Assembly (NCBI RefSeq): GCF_023534745.1
Contig: NZ_JAMHJQ010000011.1
Coordinates: 124,001-188,000, forward strand
DNA: 64,000 bases
Source of the DNA: Streptomyces sp. 35G-GA-8
GTDB taxonomy: Bacteria; Actinomycetota; Actinomycetes; Streptomycetales; Streptomycetaceae
Direction: 5' to 3'
This document shows positions 26,906-34,393 of this stretch, in pieces. A program made the translations under genes and the position numbers. Under the pieces are notes generated by a model, which saw only the letters and a program-made list of their open reading frames with translations, had not been told where the DNA came from and made no database searches. The stretch's first letter is position 1; the number at the start of each line of letters is the position of its first letter.

Positions 26906-26992
26906 GACGGCCGGAATGATGAGCTGACACGGCCGGAAAGGCCGGAGACACAAGGACGCGAGGACACGACCACAAGGCCCAGCAGGGGTTGC

Positions 26993-27008
26993 TTCGAGCG
27001 CGCTCGAA
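26993..27008. promoter_or_regulatory. Perfect 16-bp palindrome before the aldo/keto reductase gene
   Basis: TTCGAGCGCGCTCGAA is a perfect palindrome, 18 nt before ATG 27027, in promoter position. It is a candidate operator; the regulator is unknown and no regulator gene is adjacent. Confidence 0.6.
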
Positions 27009-27026
27009 CGCGTTGGCTGTGGAGTC

Positions 27027-28022
27027 ATGAAGTACACGCAGCTCGGACGCACCGGACTCAAGGTAAGCCGACTCGTCCTCGGGACGATGAACTTCGGCCC
27101 GCTCACCAATGAGGCCGACGGTCACACGATCATGGACGCCGCGCTCGACGCGGGCATCAATTTCTTCGATACCGCCAATGTCTACGGCTGGGGTGAGAAC
27201 AAGGGCCGTACCGAGGAGATCCTCGGCACCTGGTTCGCCAAGGGCGGCGACCGCCGCGACAAGGTCGTCCTCGCCACCAAGGTCTACGCGAACATGGCCG
27301 CCGAGGACCCCGCGTGGCCCAACCACGACAAGCTCTCCGCCCTCAATATCCGCCGGGCGGTCGACGCCAGCCTCAAGCGTCTCCAGACCGACCACATCGA
27401 TCTCTACCAGTTCCACCACATCGACCGCGACACCCCGGTCGAGGAGATCTGGCAGGCCATCGACACCCTGATCCAGCAGGGCAAGATCCTTTACGCAGGG
27501 TCCTCCAACTTCCCCGGCTGGAAGATCGCCCAGACCAACGAAACCGCCCACAGGCTCGGTTCGTACGGTCTGGTCAGTGAGCAGTGCCTGTACAACCTGG
27601 TCGAGCGCCGCGCCGAGATGGAGGTCATCCCGGCCGCGCAGGAGTACGGCCTCGGGGTCATCCCCTGGTCACCGCTGAGCAGCGGGCTGCTGGGCGGCGC
27701 GATCCGCAAGGAGCGCGAGGGCGGCGGCGCCCGCACGACCACCGGTCGTTCGGGCGCCGGGCTCGCCGATACGAAGATCCGGGCGCAGATCCAGTCGTAC
27801 GAGGACCTGCTCGACAAGCACGGCATCGACCCGGGCGAGACGGCGCTGGCCTGGCTGCTGACCCGGCCCGGGGTGACGGGCCCGATCGTCGGCCCGCGGA
27901 CGCTGGAGCAGCTGGAGTCCGCCCTGCGGGCGGTCGAGCTCGAACTGTCGGAGGAGGTCCTGTCCTCGCTGGACGAGATCTTCCCGGGTACCGGCCCGTC
28001 GCCGGAGGCCTTCGCCTGGTAG
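27027..28022 (+). CDS. Aldo/keto reductase
   Basis: A 331-residue (beta/alpha)8 NADPH-dependent oxidoreductase close to the YhdN/YajO-like AKR group. The catalytic tetrad is visible: Asp in FFDTANVYGWGENKGRTEE, Tyr in the same segment, Lys in VVLATKVYANM, and His in LYQFHHIDRDTP. The cofactor-binding end TRPGVTGPIVGPRTLEQLE is normal. It would reduce aldehydes or ketones; the substrate cannot be read. Monocistronic, behind a perfect 16-bp palindrome. Confidence 0.93.
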   Translation: MKYTQLGRTGLKVSRLVLGTMNFGPLTNEADGHTIMDAALDAGINFFDTANVYGWGENKGRTEEILGTWFAKGGDRRDKVVLATKVYANMAAEDPAWPNHDKLSALNIRRAVDASLKRLQTDHIDLYQFHHIDRDTPVEEIWQAIDTLIQQGKILYAGSSNFPGWKIAQTNETAHRLGSYGLVSEQCLYNLVERRAEMEVIPAAQEYGLGVIPWSPLSSGLLGGAIRKEREGGGARTTTGRSGAGLADTKIRAQIQSYEDLLDKHGIDPGETALAWLLTRPGVTGPIVGPRTLEQLESALRAVELELSEEVLSSLDEIFPGTGPSPEAFAW

Positions 28023-28064
28023 TACGCGGGCGATCGGTCCGTACCGGCGACGGATGACGTCGGA

Positions 28065-28098
28065 CGACGACGGAGCATGACCGACGACGGAGCATGAC
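28065..28098. repeat. 17-bp tandem direct repeat
   Basis: CGACGACGGAGCATGAC occurs twice head to tail (28065-28081, 28082-28098) in the gap after the aldo/keto reductase gene. No function is evident. Confidence 0.9.
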
Positions 28099-28120
28099 TG
28101 ACGGCGGCCGGGGCCGGTGA

Positions 28121-28207
28121 CTAACCGACCGCGGCCGCCACAGCGATGATCACGAACATCAGCACAAGCACGCCCGCCATGATGCGGTTCCGGGTTTTGG
28201 GGTCCAC
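28121..28207 (-). CDS. 28-residue single-pass membrane peptide
   Basis: A very small gene: the product starts VDPKTRNRIMAG and continues as one hydrophobic helix (VLVLMFVIIAVAAAVG). The charged N-terminus and hydrophobic C-terminus indicate an inner-membrane peptide. GTG 28207 lies 6 nt after a minus-strand TAACCT (28219-28214), the spacing of a leaderless Streptomyces transcript. I recall near-identical small proteins in other Streptomyces but cannot confirm that here. Function unknown. Confidence 0.72.
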   Translation of the reverse strand: MDPKTRNRIMAGVLVLMFVIIAVAAAVG

Positions 28208-28250
28208 ACGTCGAGGTTAACGGCCGGGGGTGACAGCGCCGACGTCCGGG

Positions 28251-28883
28251 TTACCCGGACTCCCCCGGCCGGGACCGGCCAAGGGGACAGCGCACGACCG
28301 CCTCGTACCGCGGCTGCTCCCCCGGCACCCCGCTGACCGGCAGCCGGCTGCGTACGAGGACCAGCTCGGCCACCTCCCAGGGCGTGCCGTCGAAGGCGTC
28401 GAGGGCGTCCGCGTACAACGCCAGATCCACATCCGTACGACCGGCCACATCGGTACGACCACCAGGCGCGTCCATACGCCCGCCACGGCTGCGCGCGAGC
28501 GTCAGATGCGCCTGGTAGCGGCGGTGCTCCTCCATCGGCACCCCGGCCCGCCGCGCCGCCGCGCCGGAGCGCTTCGCGAGAAGGCGCAATTCGCCGGTCT
28601 CCCCGGCGGCCCCGGCCCACAGGGCCCGCCCGCCGAAGTGTCCGCCTCCGTGGATACGGAGCGCGAACGGCTCCGTACGCCGCGCGGCCCGCTCCAGCCG
28701 CTCGGTCAGTTCGGGCAGCAGCCCGTCCTCGACCTCCCCCATGAAGGCCAGCGTGAAGTGCCAGCCGTCGTGGCCGGTCCAGCGCAGCCGATCGGCGCCG
28801 GGCAGCCCCCGCAGCCGGTCCACGGCACGGGCCAATTCCTCGACGGCTTCGGCGGGCGGCAGCACGGCGGCGAACAGTCTCAT
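28251..28883 (-). CDS. thpR: RNA 2',3'-cyclic phosphodiesterase (2'-5' RNA ligase family)
   Basis: A 210-residue 2H phosphoesterase. Both catalytic HXTX motifs are present: HFTL (about 42-45) and HLTL in EHRRYQAHLTLARS. The family hydrolyses 2',3'-cyclic phosphates on RNA ends. Two ATG codons (28889 and 28883) compete. GGAGG lies 3 nt from the first and 9 nt from the second, so I chose 28883. The region after the second motif has a short duplication (RTDVAGRTDVD). Confidence 0.88.
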   Translation of the reverse strand: MRLFAAVLPPAEAVEELARAVDRLRGLPGADRLRWTGHDGWHFTLAFMGEVEDGLLPELTERLERAARRTEPFALRIHGGGHFGGRALWAGAAGETGELRLLAKRSGAAARRAGVPMEEHRRYQAHLTLARSRGGRMDAPGGRTDVAGRTDVDLALYADALDAFDGTPWEVAELVLVRSRLPVSGVPGEQPRYEAVVRCPLGRSRPGESG

Positions 28884-29008
28884 GGTCATGAACCTCCCCT
28901 GCTCATGGGGCCGAGTCTCCCAGCCGTCCCCCAGCCGTCTCCCCGCCGTCCCCCAGCCATCCGAAACCGTACGTAACCCGGTCACCGTGCGTATCGTTGT
29001 ACTGCGCG

Positions 29009-29030
29009 GCTGCCGCGACCCCGCGGCAGC
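29009..29030 (+). promoter_or_regulatory. Hairpin in the leader of the Uma2 gene
   Basis: GCTGCCGCG (29009-29017) and CGCGGCAGC (29022-29030) form a perfect 9-bp stem with a 4-nt loop, immediately before the ribosome binding site GGGGAGGAG of the next gene. It could modulate translation. Upstream, 28915-28965 is a run of imperfect CCCAGCCGTC repeats. Confidence 0.55.
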
Positions 29031-29046
29031 GGGGAGGAGCGCCAGG

Positions 29047-29643
29047 ATGACCGCCGTCGTAGAGACCGTCAGGATCGCCATGGCCGAGGAGAGCAACGGG
29101 CTGACTCTGGACAAGATGTTCGAGTTGCTCGAAGAGATGCCCGTCCCCGAGGGATACAAGGTCGAAATTGTCGGGGGGGCCATTTACATGTCGCCACAAC
29201 GGGACACCCATTGGGAGATCATCCGCCGCTTTCTGTGGGCCCTGGAAGACACGTTCGGCAGGTCCGCGAAGTTGAAGTCCGACGTGCGGTTCGACTTTCC
29301 CGGGTACTTGAACGGATTCTGCCCGGATGTCGTCAAGCTGGCCGCTGACGCGAAGCAGGATGCCCGTAGCCGATGGGACTTCGCAGACGTGGAGTTCATC
29401 GCCGAGGTGATCTCGAAGGACACGGCCGCCAATGACTACGGCCCGAAGAAGGACGTATATGCCGCAGCCGGCATCCCCGTCTACGTCATCGCGGATCCGT
29501 ACACCGGCAGGTGCCATGTCTACACGGATCCGAAGGAGGGCGAATACACGGGCGAACTTACCGCCACCTTCGGCATGGAAATCGACCTCACCATCGCCGG
29601 CTCAGCCCTGACGTTGCGCACTGACGACTTCCCCCGCCGCTGA
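29047..29643 (+). CDS. Uma2-family PD-(D/E)XK endonuclease-like protein
   Basis: A 198-residue Uma2/DUF820 protein. This restriction-endonuclease-like fold is abundant in Streptomyces and cyanobacteria and has no established role. The core is visible: YKVEIVGGAIYMSP, then SDVRFDF, CPDVVKL and FIAEVISKDTAANDYGPKKDVYAAAGIPVYVIADP. These give the Asp, Glu and Lys expected for PD-(D/E)XK nucleases. ATG 29047 follows a strong Shine-Dalgarno sequence. Codon use seems slightly less GC-biased than in its neighbours, which may indicate transfer. Stands alone. Confidence 0.88.
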   Translation: MTAVVETVRIAMAEESNGLTLDKMFELLEEMPVPEGYKVEIVGGAIYMSPQRDTHWEIIRRFLWALEDTFGRSAKLKSDVRFDFPGYLNGFCPDVVKLAADAKQDARSRWDFADVEFIAEVISKDTAANDYGPKKDVYAAAGIPVYVIADPYTGRCHVYTDPKEGEYTGELTATFGMEIDLTIAGSALTLRTDDFPRR

Positions 29644-29654
29644 CACCAGGACCC

Positions 29655-29699
29655 ACGGTGGTCCGCACCGCACCCAAGTTCATCGGTACGGACCACCGT
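29655..29699. terminator. Bidirectional hairpin between Uma2 and MFS genes
   Basis: ACGGTGGTCCG (29655-29665) and CGGACCACCGT (29689-29699) form a perfect 11-bp stem, extended inside by ACCG/CGGT after a mismatch. It lies between convergent stop codons at 29643 and 29704. Confidence 0.8.
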
Positions 29700-29703
29700 C
29701 GCC

Positions 29704-31296
29704 TCACGCCGCCGTCGCCAGCTGCTCCTTCTTCGGTACGAACGCCACATGCGGGCGTCCGCCGCGCAGGCCGACCTTCAGCCGTACCCCCGCCACCCGG
29801 GTCAGGATCAGGCCGATCGTCGCCGCCGCGAGCAGCGAGACCAGGCCGCCCGTGGCGAAGCCGACGCGGGCGCCGTACGTATCGGTGACCCAGCCGAGAA
29901 GCGGGCCGCCGATGGGGGTGCCGCCGACGAAGACCATCATGTAGAGGCTCATCACCCGGCCCCGCATCTCCGGGTCGGACGCCATCTGCACACTCGTGTT
30001 GGCGCTGATGTTGGTCGTCATGCCGAGCATGCCGATGGGCACGAGCACCAGCGAGAACAGCCAGACCCACGGCGAGAAGGACACCGCGATCTCCAGCACG
30101 CCGAAGGCCATCGCCGCGAGAAGGAGCACCCGCAGCCGGCTGGACCCCCGGCGGGCGGCGAGCAGGGCGCCCGCCAGGGAGCCGGCCGCCATCAGGATGT
30201 TGAAGAAGGCGTACAGGCCGGCGCCGCCGTCGTAGACCCCGTGCGCGAACGCCGTCAGCCAGATCGGGAAGTTGAAGCCGAAGGTGCCGATGAAGCCGAT
30301 CAGGACGATCGGCCAGATCAGCTCCGGACGGCCACGCACATAGCGCAGTCCCTCCCTGAGCTGGCCCTTTCCGCGCGGTACGCGGACGGACTTGTGCAGC
30401 TCGTGCTGGCGCATCAGCAGCAGCCCGACGAGCGGGGCGATGAACGACAGGCCGTTGAGCATGAAGGCCCATCCGCTGCCGACCGTGGTGATCAGGACAC
30501 CGGCCACGGCGGGGCCGATGAGCCTGGCGGACTGGAAGTTGGCCGAGTTGAGGCTGACCGCGTTACGCAGCCGGTCGGGGCCGACCATCTCGGAGACGAA
30601 CGACTGGCGGGTCGGGTTGTCGACGACCGTCACCATGCCGAGCAGGAAGGCGATCAGATAGACGTGCCAGACCTGGACTTGTCCGGAGAGCGTCAGAACG
30701 GCGAGCGAGAGACCGCACAGGCCCATCGCGGCCTGGGTGAAGAGCAGGAGCAGACGCTTCGGGTAGCGGTCGGCGATGACGCCGCCGTAGAGGCCGAAGA
30801 GCAGCATCGGCAGAAACTGGAGGGCCGTCGTGATGCCGACGGCGGCCGATGAGCCGGTGAGGCTGAGGACCAGCCAGTCCTGGGTGATCCGGGACATCCA
30901 CGTACCGATGTTGGAGACGACGGCGCCGGTCGCGAACAGCCGGTAGTTGCGGATCTTCAGCGACGAGAACATTCCGCCGTCGGTCGTGCGCTCGACGGCC
31001 GTGCCGTCGGGTATCTCACTCTCGGGGTCGCTCATACCGCTGTCGGATATACGGCCGTCGGATATACGGCTGTCCTGAGTCGCACGCTCCGAAGTCGCAC
31101 TCTCCGAGGTCGTGTTCCTCGAAGCCGTGCTTTCCGAAGCCGTGTTCCTCGAAGCCGTGCTCTCCGAGGTAGCTGTGTCCGAGCTGTCCGAGCTGTCCGA
31201 GCTGTCCGGGGTCTCCGGGGTGGCTCGGTCCGAGGTGGTGAAGTCGTGGGTGGATTTCGGTGCGGGGGCGGAGTCTGCTCCGGATCCCGTACTCAA
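29704..31296 (-). CDS. MFS transporter with long Ser/Thr-rich N-terminal extension
   Basis: A 530-residue major facilitator (TMEM175/Bcr-unlike DHA3-type) with twelve predicted helices from about residue 115 onward (FSSLKIRNYRLFATGAVVSNIGTWMSRITQDWLVL). This is typical of macrolide-efflux-like MFS_3 proteins. The first 110 residues are a hydrophilic repeat tail (units such as SESTASRNTA) not found in most relatives. The start is TTG 31296 with AAGGAGG about 10 nt upstream. It follows a marR gene on the same strand (29-nt gap), which probably represses it. Substrate unknown. Confidence 0.88.
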   Translation of the reverse strand: MSTGSGADSAPAPKSTHDFTTSDRATPETPDSSDSSDSSDTATSESTASRNTASESTASRNTTSESATSERATQDSRISDGRISDSGMSDPESEIPDGTAVERTTDGGMFSSLKIRNYRLFATGAVVSNIGTWMSRITQDWLVLSLTGSSAAVGITTALQFLPMLLFGLYGGVIADRYPKRLLLLFTQAAMGLCGLSLAVLTLSGQVQVWHVYLIAFLLGMVTVVDNPTRQSFVSEMVGPDRLRNAVSLNSANFQSARLIGPAVAGVLITTVGSGWAFMLNGLSFIAPLVGLLLMRQHELHKSVRVPRGKGQLREGLRYVRGRPELIWPIVLIGFIGTFGFNFPIWLTAFAHGVYDGGAGLYAFFNILMAAGSLAGALLAARRGSSRLRVLLLAAMAFGVLEIAVSFSPWVWLFSLVLVPIGMLGMTTNISANTSVQMASDPEMRGRVMSLYMMVFVGGTPIGGPLLGWVTDTYGARVGFATGGLVSLLAAATIGLILTRVAGVRLKVGLRGGRPHVAFVPKKEQLATAA

Positions 31297-31325
31297 AGTG
31301 GGTTCGCCTCCTTACGGCGCGCGAA

Positions 31326-31766
31326 TTACAAGTGGGCGAGCTTCTCCAGTACGGGGGCGGCAGCGCGCAGCTTCGCCCACTCGTCATCGTCCAGGCCCTC
31401 GGCGAGGGACGCCAGCCAGACATTGCGCTTGCGACGGCTCTCTTCGAGCATCGCCTCGGCCCGCTCTGTCTGGCTGACCACCTTCTGCCGACGGTCGTCG
31501 GGGTGCGGCTCCAGCCTGACGAGGCCCTTCGCTTCGAGCAGCGCCACGATGCGGGTCATCGACGGCGGCTGGACATGCTCCTTGCGCGCCAGCTCGCCGG
31601 GGGTGGCGGAACCGCAGCGCGCGAGGGTGCCCAGTACCGACATCTCGGTGGGGCTCAGCGACTCGTCGACACGTTGGTGCTTCAGGCGCCGGCCCAGCCG
31701 CATGACGGCGGAGCGAAGAGAGTTCACGGCGGCTTCGTTCTCGTCGCCGTGGGATAGATCAGGCAT
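31326..31766 (-). CDS. MarR-family regulator
   Basis: A 146-residue MarR protein, with LSPTEMSVLGTLARCGSATPGELARKEHVQPPSMTRIVALLEAKGLVRLEPHPDDRRQKVV as the winged helix. ATG 31766 lies 7 nt after a minus-strand -10 box TACGCT, so the mRNA is probably leaderless. The -10 box is part of the palindrome GTTA-GCG-TAAC, which would give tight autorepression. The MFS gene follows and is probably co-transcribed, so the operon is likely a drug-inducible efflux unit. Confidence 0.92.
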   Translation of the reverse strand: MPDLSHGDENEAAVNSLRSAVMRLGRRLKHQRVDESLSPTEMSVLGTLARCGSATPGELARKEHVQPPSMTRIVALLEAKGLVRLEPHPDDRRQKVVSQTERAEAMLEESRRKRNVWLASLAEGLDDDEWAKLRAAAPVLEKLAHL

Positions 31767-31770
31767 GTTT

Positions 31771-31781
31771 GTTAGCGTAAC
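31771..31781. promoter_or_regulatory. Palindrome over the -10 box of the marR-MFS operon
   Basis: GTTAGCGTAAC is a perfect 4-bp-arm palindrome containing the predicted minus-strand -10 hexamer. It is a candidate MarR operator. Confidence 0.55.
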
Positions 31782-31919
31782 TCATTACCCAGTCTAAATA
31801 CCACCGGGATGCACACACCGGGGCGCAGGTTCCCAGAAGCGGACGACGGGCGGGAAGATCATGGCGACGATCACCCAAACGAGTGAGAGCGCTGCGGAAA
31901 GTGACGCACGGGGGCACGT

Positions 31920-32138
31920 ATGGGCCCGACCCTGGTGCGTATGGGATCGACAGTGCTCAGCCTGCGGATCGACGGTGAGCTGCTCGACCGGCTCCGGCGG
32001 CATGCCGCCAAACGCGGAATGAGCGTCCAGGACTATGTGGTCGGGACGCTCATCCGCGATGACTTCGACGAACGCTTCAAGTCGGCCGTCGAAGAGACGG
32101 AGAAGTTCTACGGGGTGAACGAGTACGGAGTGAAATGA
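31920..32138 (+). CDS. Small ribbon-helix-helix protein
   Basis: A 72-residue protein, or 65 residues if ATG 31941 is used. It carries an RHH DNA-binding fold: TVLSLRIDGELLDRLRRHAAKRGMSVQDYVVGTLIRDDFDERF, then an acidic helix and KFYGVNEYGVK. RHH proteins are antitoxins or small repressors. No toxin gene follows, because the next gene is convergent. Neither start has a good ribosome binding site. Target unknown. Confidence 0.75.
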   Translation: MGPTLVRMGSTVLSLRIDGELLDRLRRHAAKRGMSVQDYVVGTLIRDDFDERFKSAVEETEKFYGVNEYGVK

Positions 32139-32139
32139 G

Positions 32140-32228
32140 GCGGCCCCTGCCCCCGCCGAGCCCCGCACCGGGCCTGGCGCGGCCCCTGCCCCCGAGCCCC
32201 GCGCCCCTCCCGCGCCCAGGGCCGGGCG
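32140..32228. repeat. C-rich direct repeat between convergent genes
   Basis: GCGGCCCCTGCCCCC occurs at about 32141 and 32180, each followed by GAGCCCCGC after a few bases. The short gap between the RHH and permease stops consists almost only of these C-rich repeats. No clean hairpin is seen. Confidence 0.55.
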
Positions 32229-33683
32229 CTACGTCAGGCCCAGCGCGGGCATCGCGTAGTAGAAGACGAAGACCGCCGATACGACATACATCGCCACCGG
32301 CACCTCGCGGCCCCGCCCGGCCGCCAGCCGCAGCACGCTGAAGCTGATGAAGCCGATTCCGATGCCGTTGGTGATCGAGTACGTGAACGGCATCATCACC
32401 ATCGCCAGGAAGGCCGGAACGGCGATGGTGTAGTCGCTCCAGTCGATGTCCCGTACGGAACCGGCCAGGATCAGGAAGCCGACCGCCACCAGAGCGGGCG
32501 TCGCGGCCTGGGACGGGACCATCGTCGCCAGCGGCGTGAGGAACAGCGCCACCGCGAAGAGCAGACCCGAGACGATGGACGCCAGCCCGGTCCTCGCGCC
32601 CTCGCCGACACCGGCCGTGGACTCCACGAAGCAGGTGTTCGCCGAGGCCGAGGACGCGCCGCCGGCCGCGACCGCGATGCCGTCGACGAAGAGGACCTTG
32701 TTGATGCCGGGCAGATTCCCCTGCTTGTCCATCAGCTTGGCCTCGTCACCGACGCCCAGGATCGTGCCCATCGCGTCGAAGAAGGACGACAGCAGCACGG
32801 TGAAGACGAACAGCACACCGGTCAGGATGCCGGCCTTCTCGAAGCCGCCGAACAGGCTGAAGTCCCCGATCAGACCGAAGTCCGGGGTGGAGACCGGGTT
32901 CCCCGGCCACTTCGGGGTCGTCAGACCCCAGCTGGGCACCTTCACGACCGCGTCGATGATCATCGCCACGACCGTCATCGCCACGATGGAGATCAGGATC
33001 GCGCCCGGCACCTTACGGATGATCAGCGCGAGCGTGAGCAGCACCCCGAGGGCGAAGACCAGTACCGGCCAGCCGTGCAGATGCCCGTTGGAGCCGAGCT
33101 GGAGCGGCACGGTGGTCCGGGCGATGTCCGGGATACGCGAGACGAAGCCGGAGTCGACCAGCCCGATCAGCATGATGAAGAGGCCGATACCGATCGCGAT
33201 GCCCTTGCGCAGCCCGAGCGGCACAGCGCTCATCACGCGCTCCCGCAGCCCGGTCGCGACCAGCAGCATCACCACGAGACCGGCGAGTACGACCATGCCC
33301 ATCGCGTCGGGCCAGCTCATCCGGGGGGCGAGCTGGAGGGCGACGACGGTATTGATACCGAGGCCGGCCGCCAGGGCGATCGGCACATTGCCGATGACCC
33401 CCATCAGCAGCGTGGAGAAGGCCGCGGTCAGCACGGTCGCGGTGACCAGCTGACCGTTGTCGAGCTGATGCCCGTACATGTCCTTCGCGCTACCGAGAAT
33501 GATCGGGTTCAGCACGATGATGTACGCCATCGCGAAGAAGGTGGCGAAGCCGCCGCGTACCTCACGGCCGACCGTGGAGCCGCGCTCCGAGATCTTGAAG
33601 AACCGGTCCAGCCCGCCGGACGGCTGCCCGGGGGTCGGCGGCTGGGCGTCGGAACCGACCGGAGCGGTGGCCGAGGGGGGCAT
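32229..33683 (-). CDS. NCS2-family (AzgA-type) purine/guanine-hypoxanthine permease
   Basis: A 484-residue membrane permease of the AzgA-like NCS2 branch, which imports hypoxanthine, guanine or adenine with protons. It has the N-terminal TFFAMAYIIVLNPIIL, the LSSFFDAMGTILGVGDEAKLMDKQGNLPG loop and the substrate-site segment SASANTCFVESTAGVGEGARTGLAS. ATG 33683 has GAGG 8 nt upstream. A leader of about 100 nt with unusually AT-rich sequence (33720-33795) precedes it; I could not fold it into a known purine riboswitch. Monocistronic. Confidence 0.92.
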   Translation of the reverse strand: MPPSATAPVGSDAQPPTPGQPSGGLDRFFKISERGSTVGREVRGGFATFFAMAYIIVLNPIILGSAKDMYGHQLDNGQLVTATVLTAAFSTLLMGVIGNVPIALAAGLGINTVVALQLAPRMSWPDAMGMVVLAGLVVMLLVATGLRERVMSAVPLGLRKGIAIGIGLFIMLIGLVDSGFVSRIPDIARTTVPLQLGSNGHLHGWPVLVFALGVLLTLALIIRKVPGAILISIVAMTVVAMIIDAVVKVPSWGLTTPKWPGNPVSTPDFGLIGDFSLFGGFEKAGILTGVLFVFTVLLSSFFDAMGTILGVGDEAKLMDKQGNLPGINKVLFVDGIAVAAGGASSASANTCFVESTAGVGEGARTGLASIVSGLLFAVALFLTPLATMVPSQAATPALVAVGFLILAGSVRDIDWSDYTIAVPAFLAMVMMPFTYSITNGIGIGFISFSVLRLAAGRGREVPVAMYVVSAVFVFYYAMPALGLT

Positions 33684-33886
33684 GCGGAAACCTCAGAAGT
33701 AGGCAGGTAAGAGCGGACTAGCGAGCGAAATCCAGCCCGACTTGGACATTCAAACGAACAAAACAAGTCAGCCAGAAACCGTTTCAGTATGAATACATGA
33801 GTCGAAGATCGCTATCTCCGCGCGTAGAGCCCTGCGGCACCTGCCTTCCCGACGCCCCGCCCATGCCCCCGCATAGACTGACGGGC

Positions 33887-34207
33887 ATGACCGGTTCTTG
33901 GACGGGAACTCCCCGGCGAGCGGCGCCCGAGCCCCTGGAGGGGCCGGTCGTCGGCACTATCACGGGCGGCACGATCATCTGGTTCGCCCTCTTTCTTCTC
34001 CAGCTCCCGTTCTACGGCTGGTTCAGCGATCACGGGCACACCTGGTGGATCTGGACCTGCCTCGCCGGCGGCGGGCTCGGGCTCATCGGGATCTGGTACG
34101 TACGGGGACGGGACGCGGCGATCAAGCGCGCGGCGGCCACGGCGGCGGACCAGTCGAACCACGCGAACGGGACGGACAGCGCCGGCCACCCCGACGGCAC
34201 ACGCTGA
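33887..34207 (+). CDS. DUF2530 small membrane protein
   Basis: A 106-residue protein with two predicted transmembrane helices (VVGTITGGTIIWFALFLLQLPFYGWF and WWIWTCLAGGGLGLIGIWYV) and a short cytoplasmic tail. It matches the actinobacterial DUF2530 type, which has no known role. ATG 33887 lies 7 nt after TAGACT (33874-33879), so it is probably leaderless. A strong hairpin follows its stop. Confidence 0.85.
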   Translation: MTGSWTGTPRRAAPEPLEGPVVGTITGGTIIWFALFLLQLPFYGWFSDHGHTWWIWTCLAGGGLGLIGIWYVRGRDAAIKRAAATAADQSNHANGTDSAGHPDGTR

Positions 34208-34210
34208 CCC

Positions 34211-34235
34211 TCGGGCCCGGTCGACCCGGGCCCGA
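34211..34235 (+). terminator. Hairpin after the DUF2530 gene
   Basis: TCGGGCCCGG (34211-34220) and CCGGGCCCGA (34226-34235) form a perfect 10-bp stem with a 5-nt loop, 3 nt after the stop codon. The rest of the gap to 34393 contains only short GACCC repeats and the next promoter. Confidence 0.85.
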
Positions 34236-34393
34236 CCCCCACTCCGACCGGACCCGACCCGACCCGACACCCGCCCAAGTCGCATCCCAGCCGCCCTCGG
34301 CGTACTGCCAGGGGACGATCCGCCTCGTCCCCGGGTCGGATCTTCTCCCCGGCCGGCGGGTGAACGCGCCCCACCGGCCGTACCGTCGGAACC

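Noticed and set aside
31920-32138. Toxin-antitoxin pair based on the ribbon-helix-helix protein
   Set aside because: No partner toxin frame exists on the same strand next to it; the neighbouring gene is a convergent permease.
33684-33796. Purine riboswitch before the NCS2 permease gene
   Set aside because: The leader is AT-rich and suggestive by context, but I could not find the conserved three-way-junction core or paired loops.
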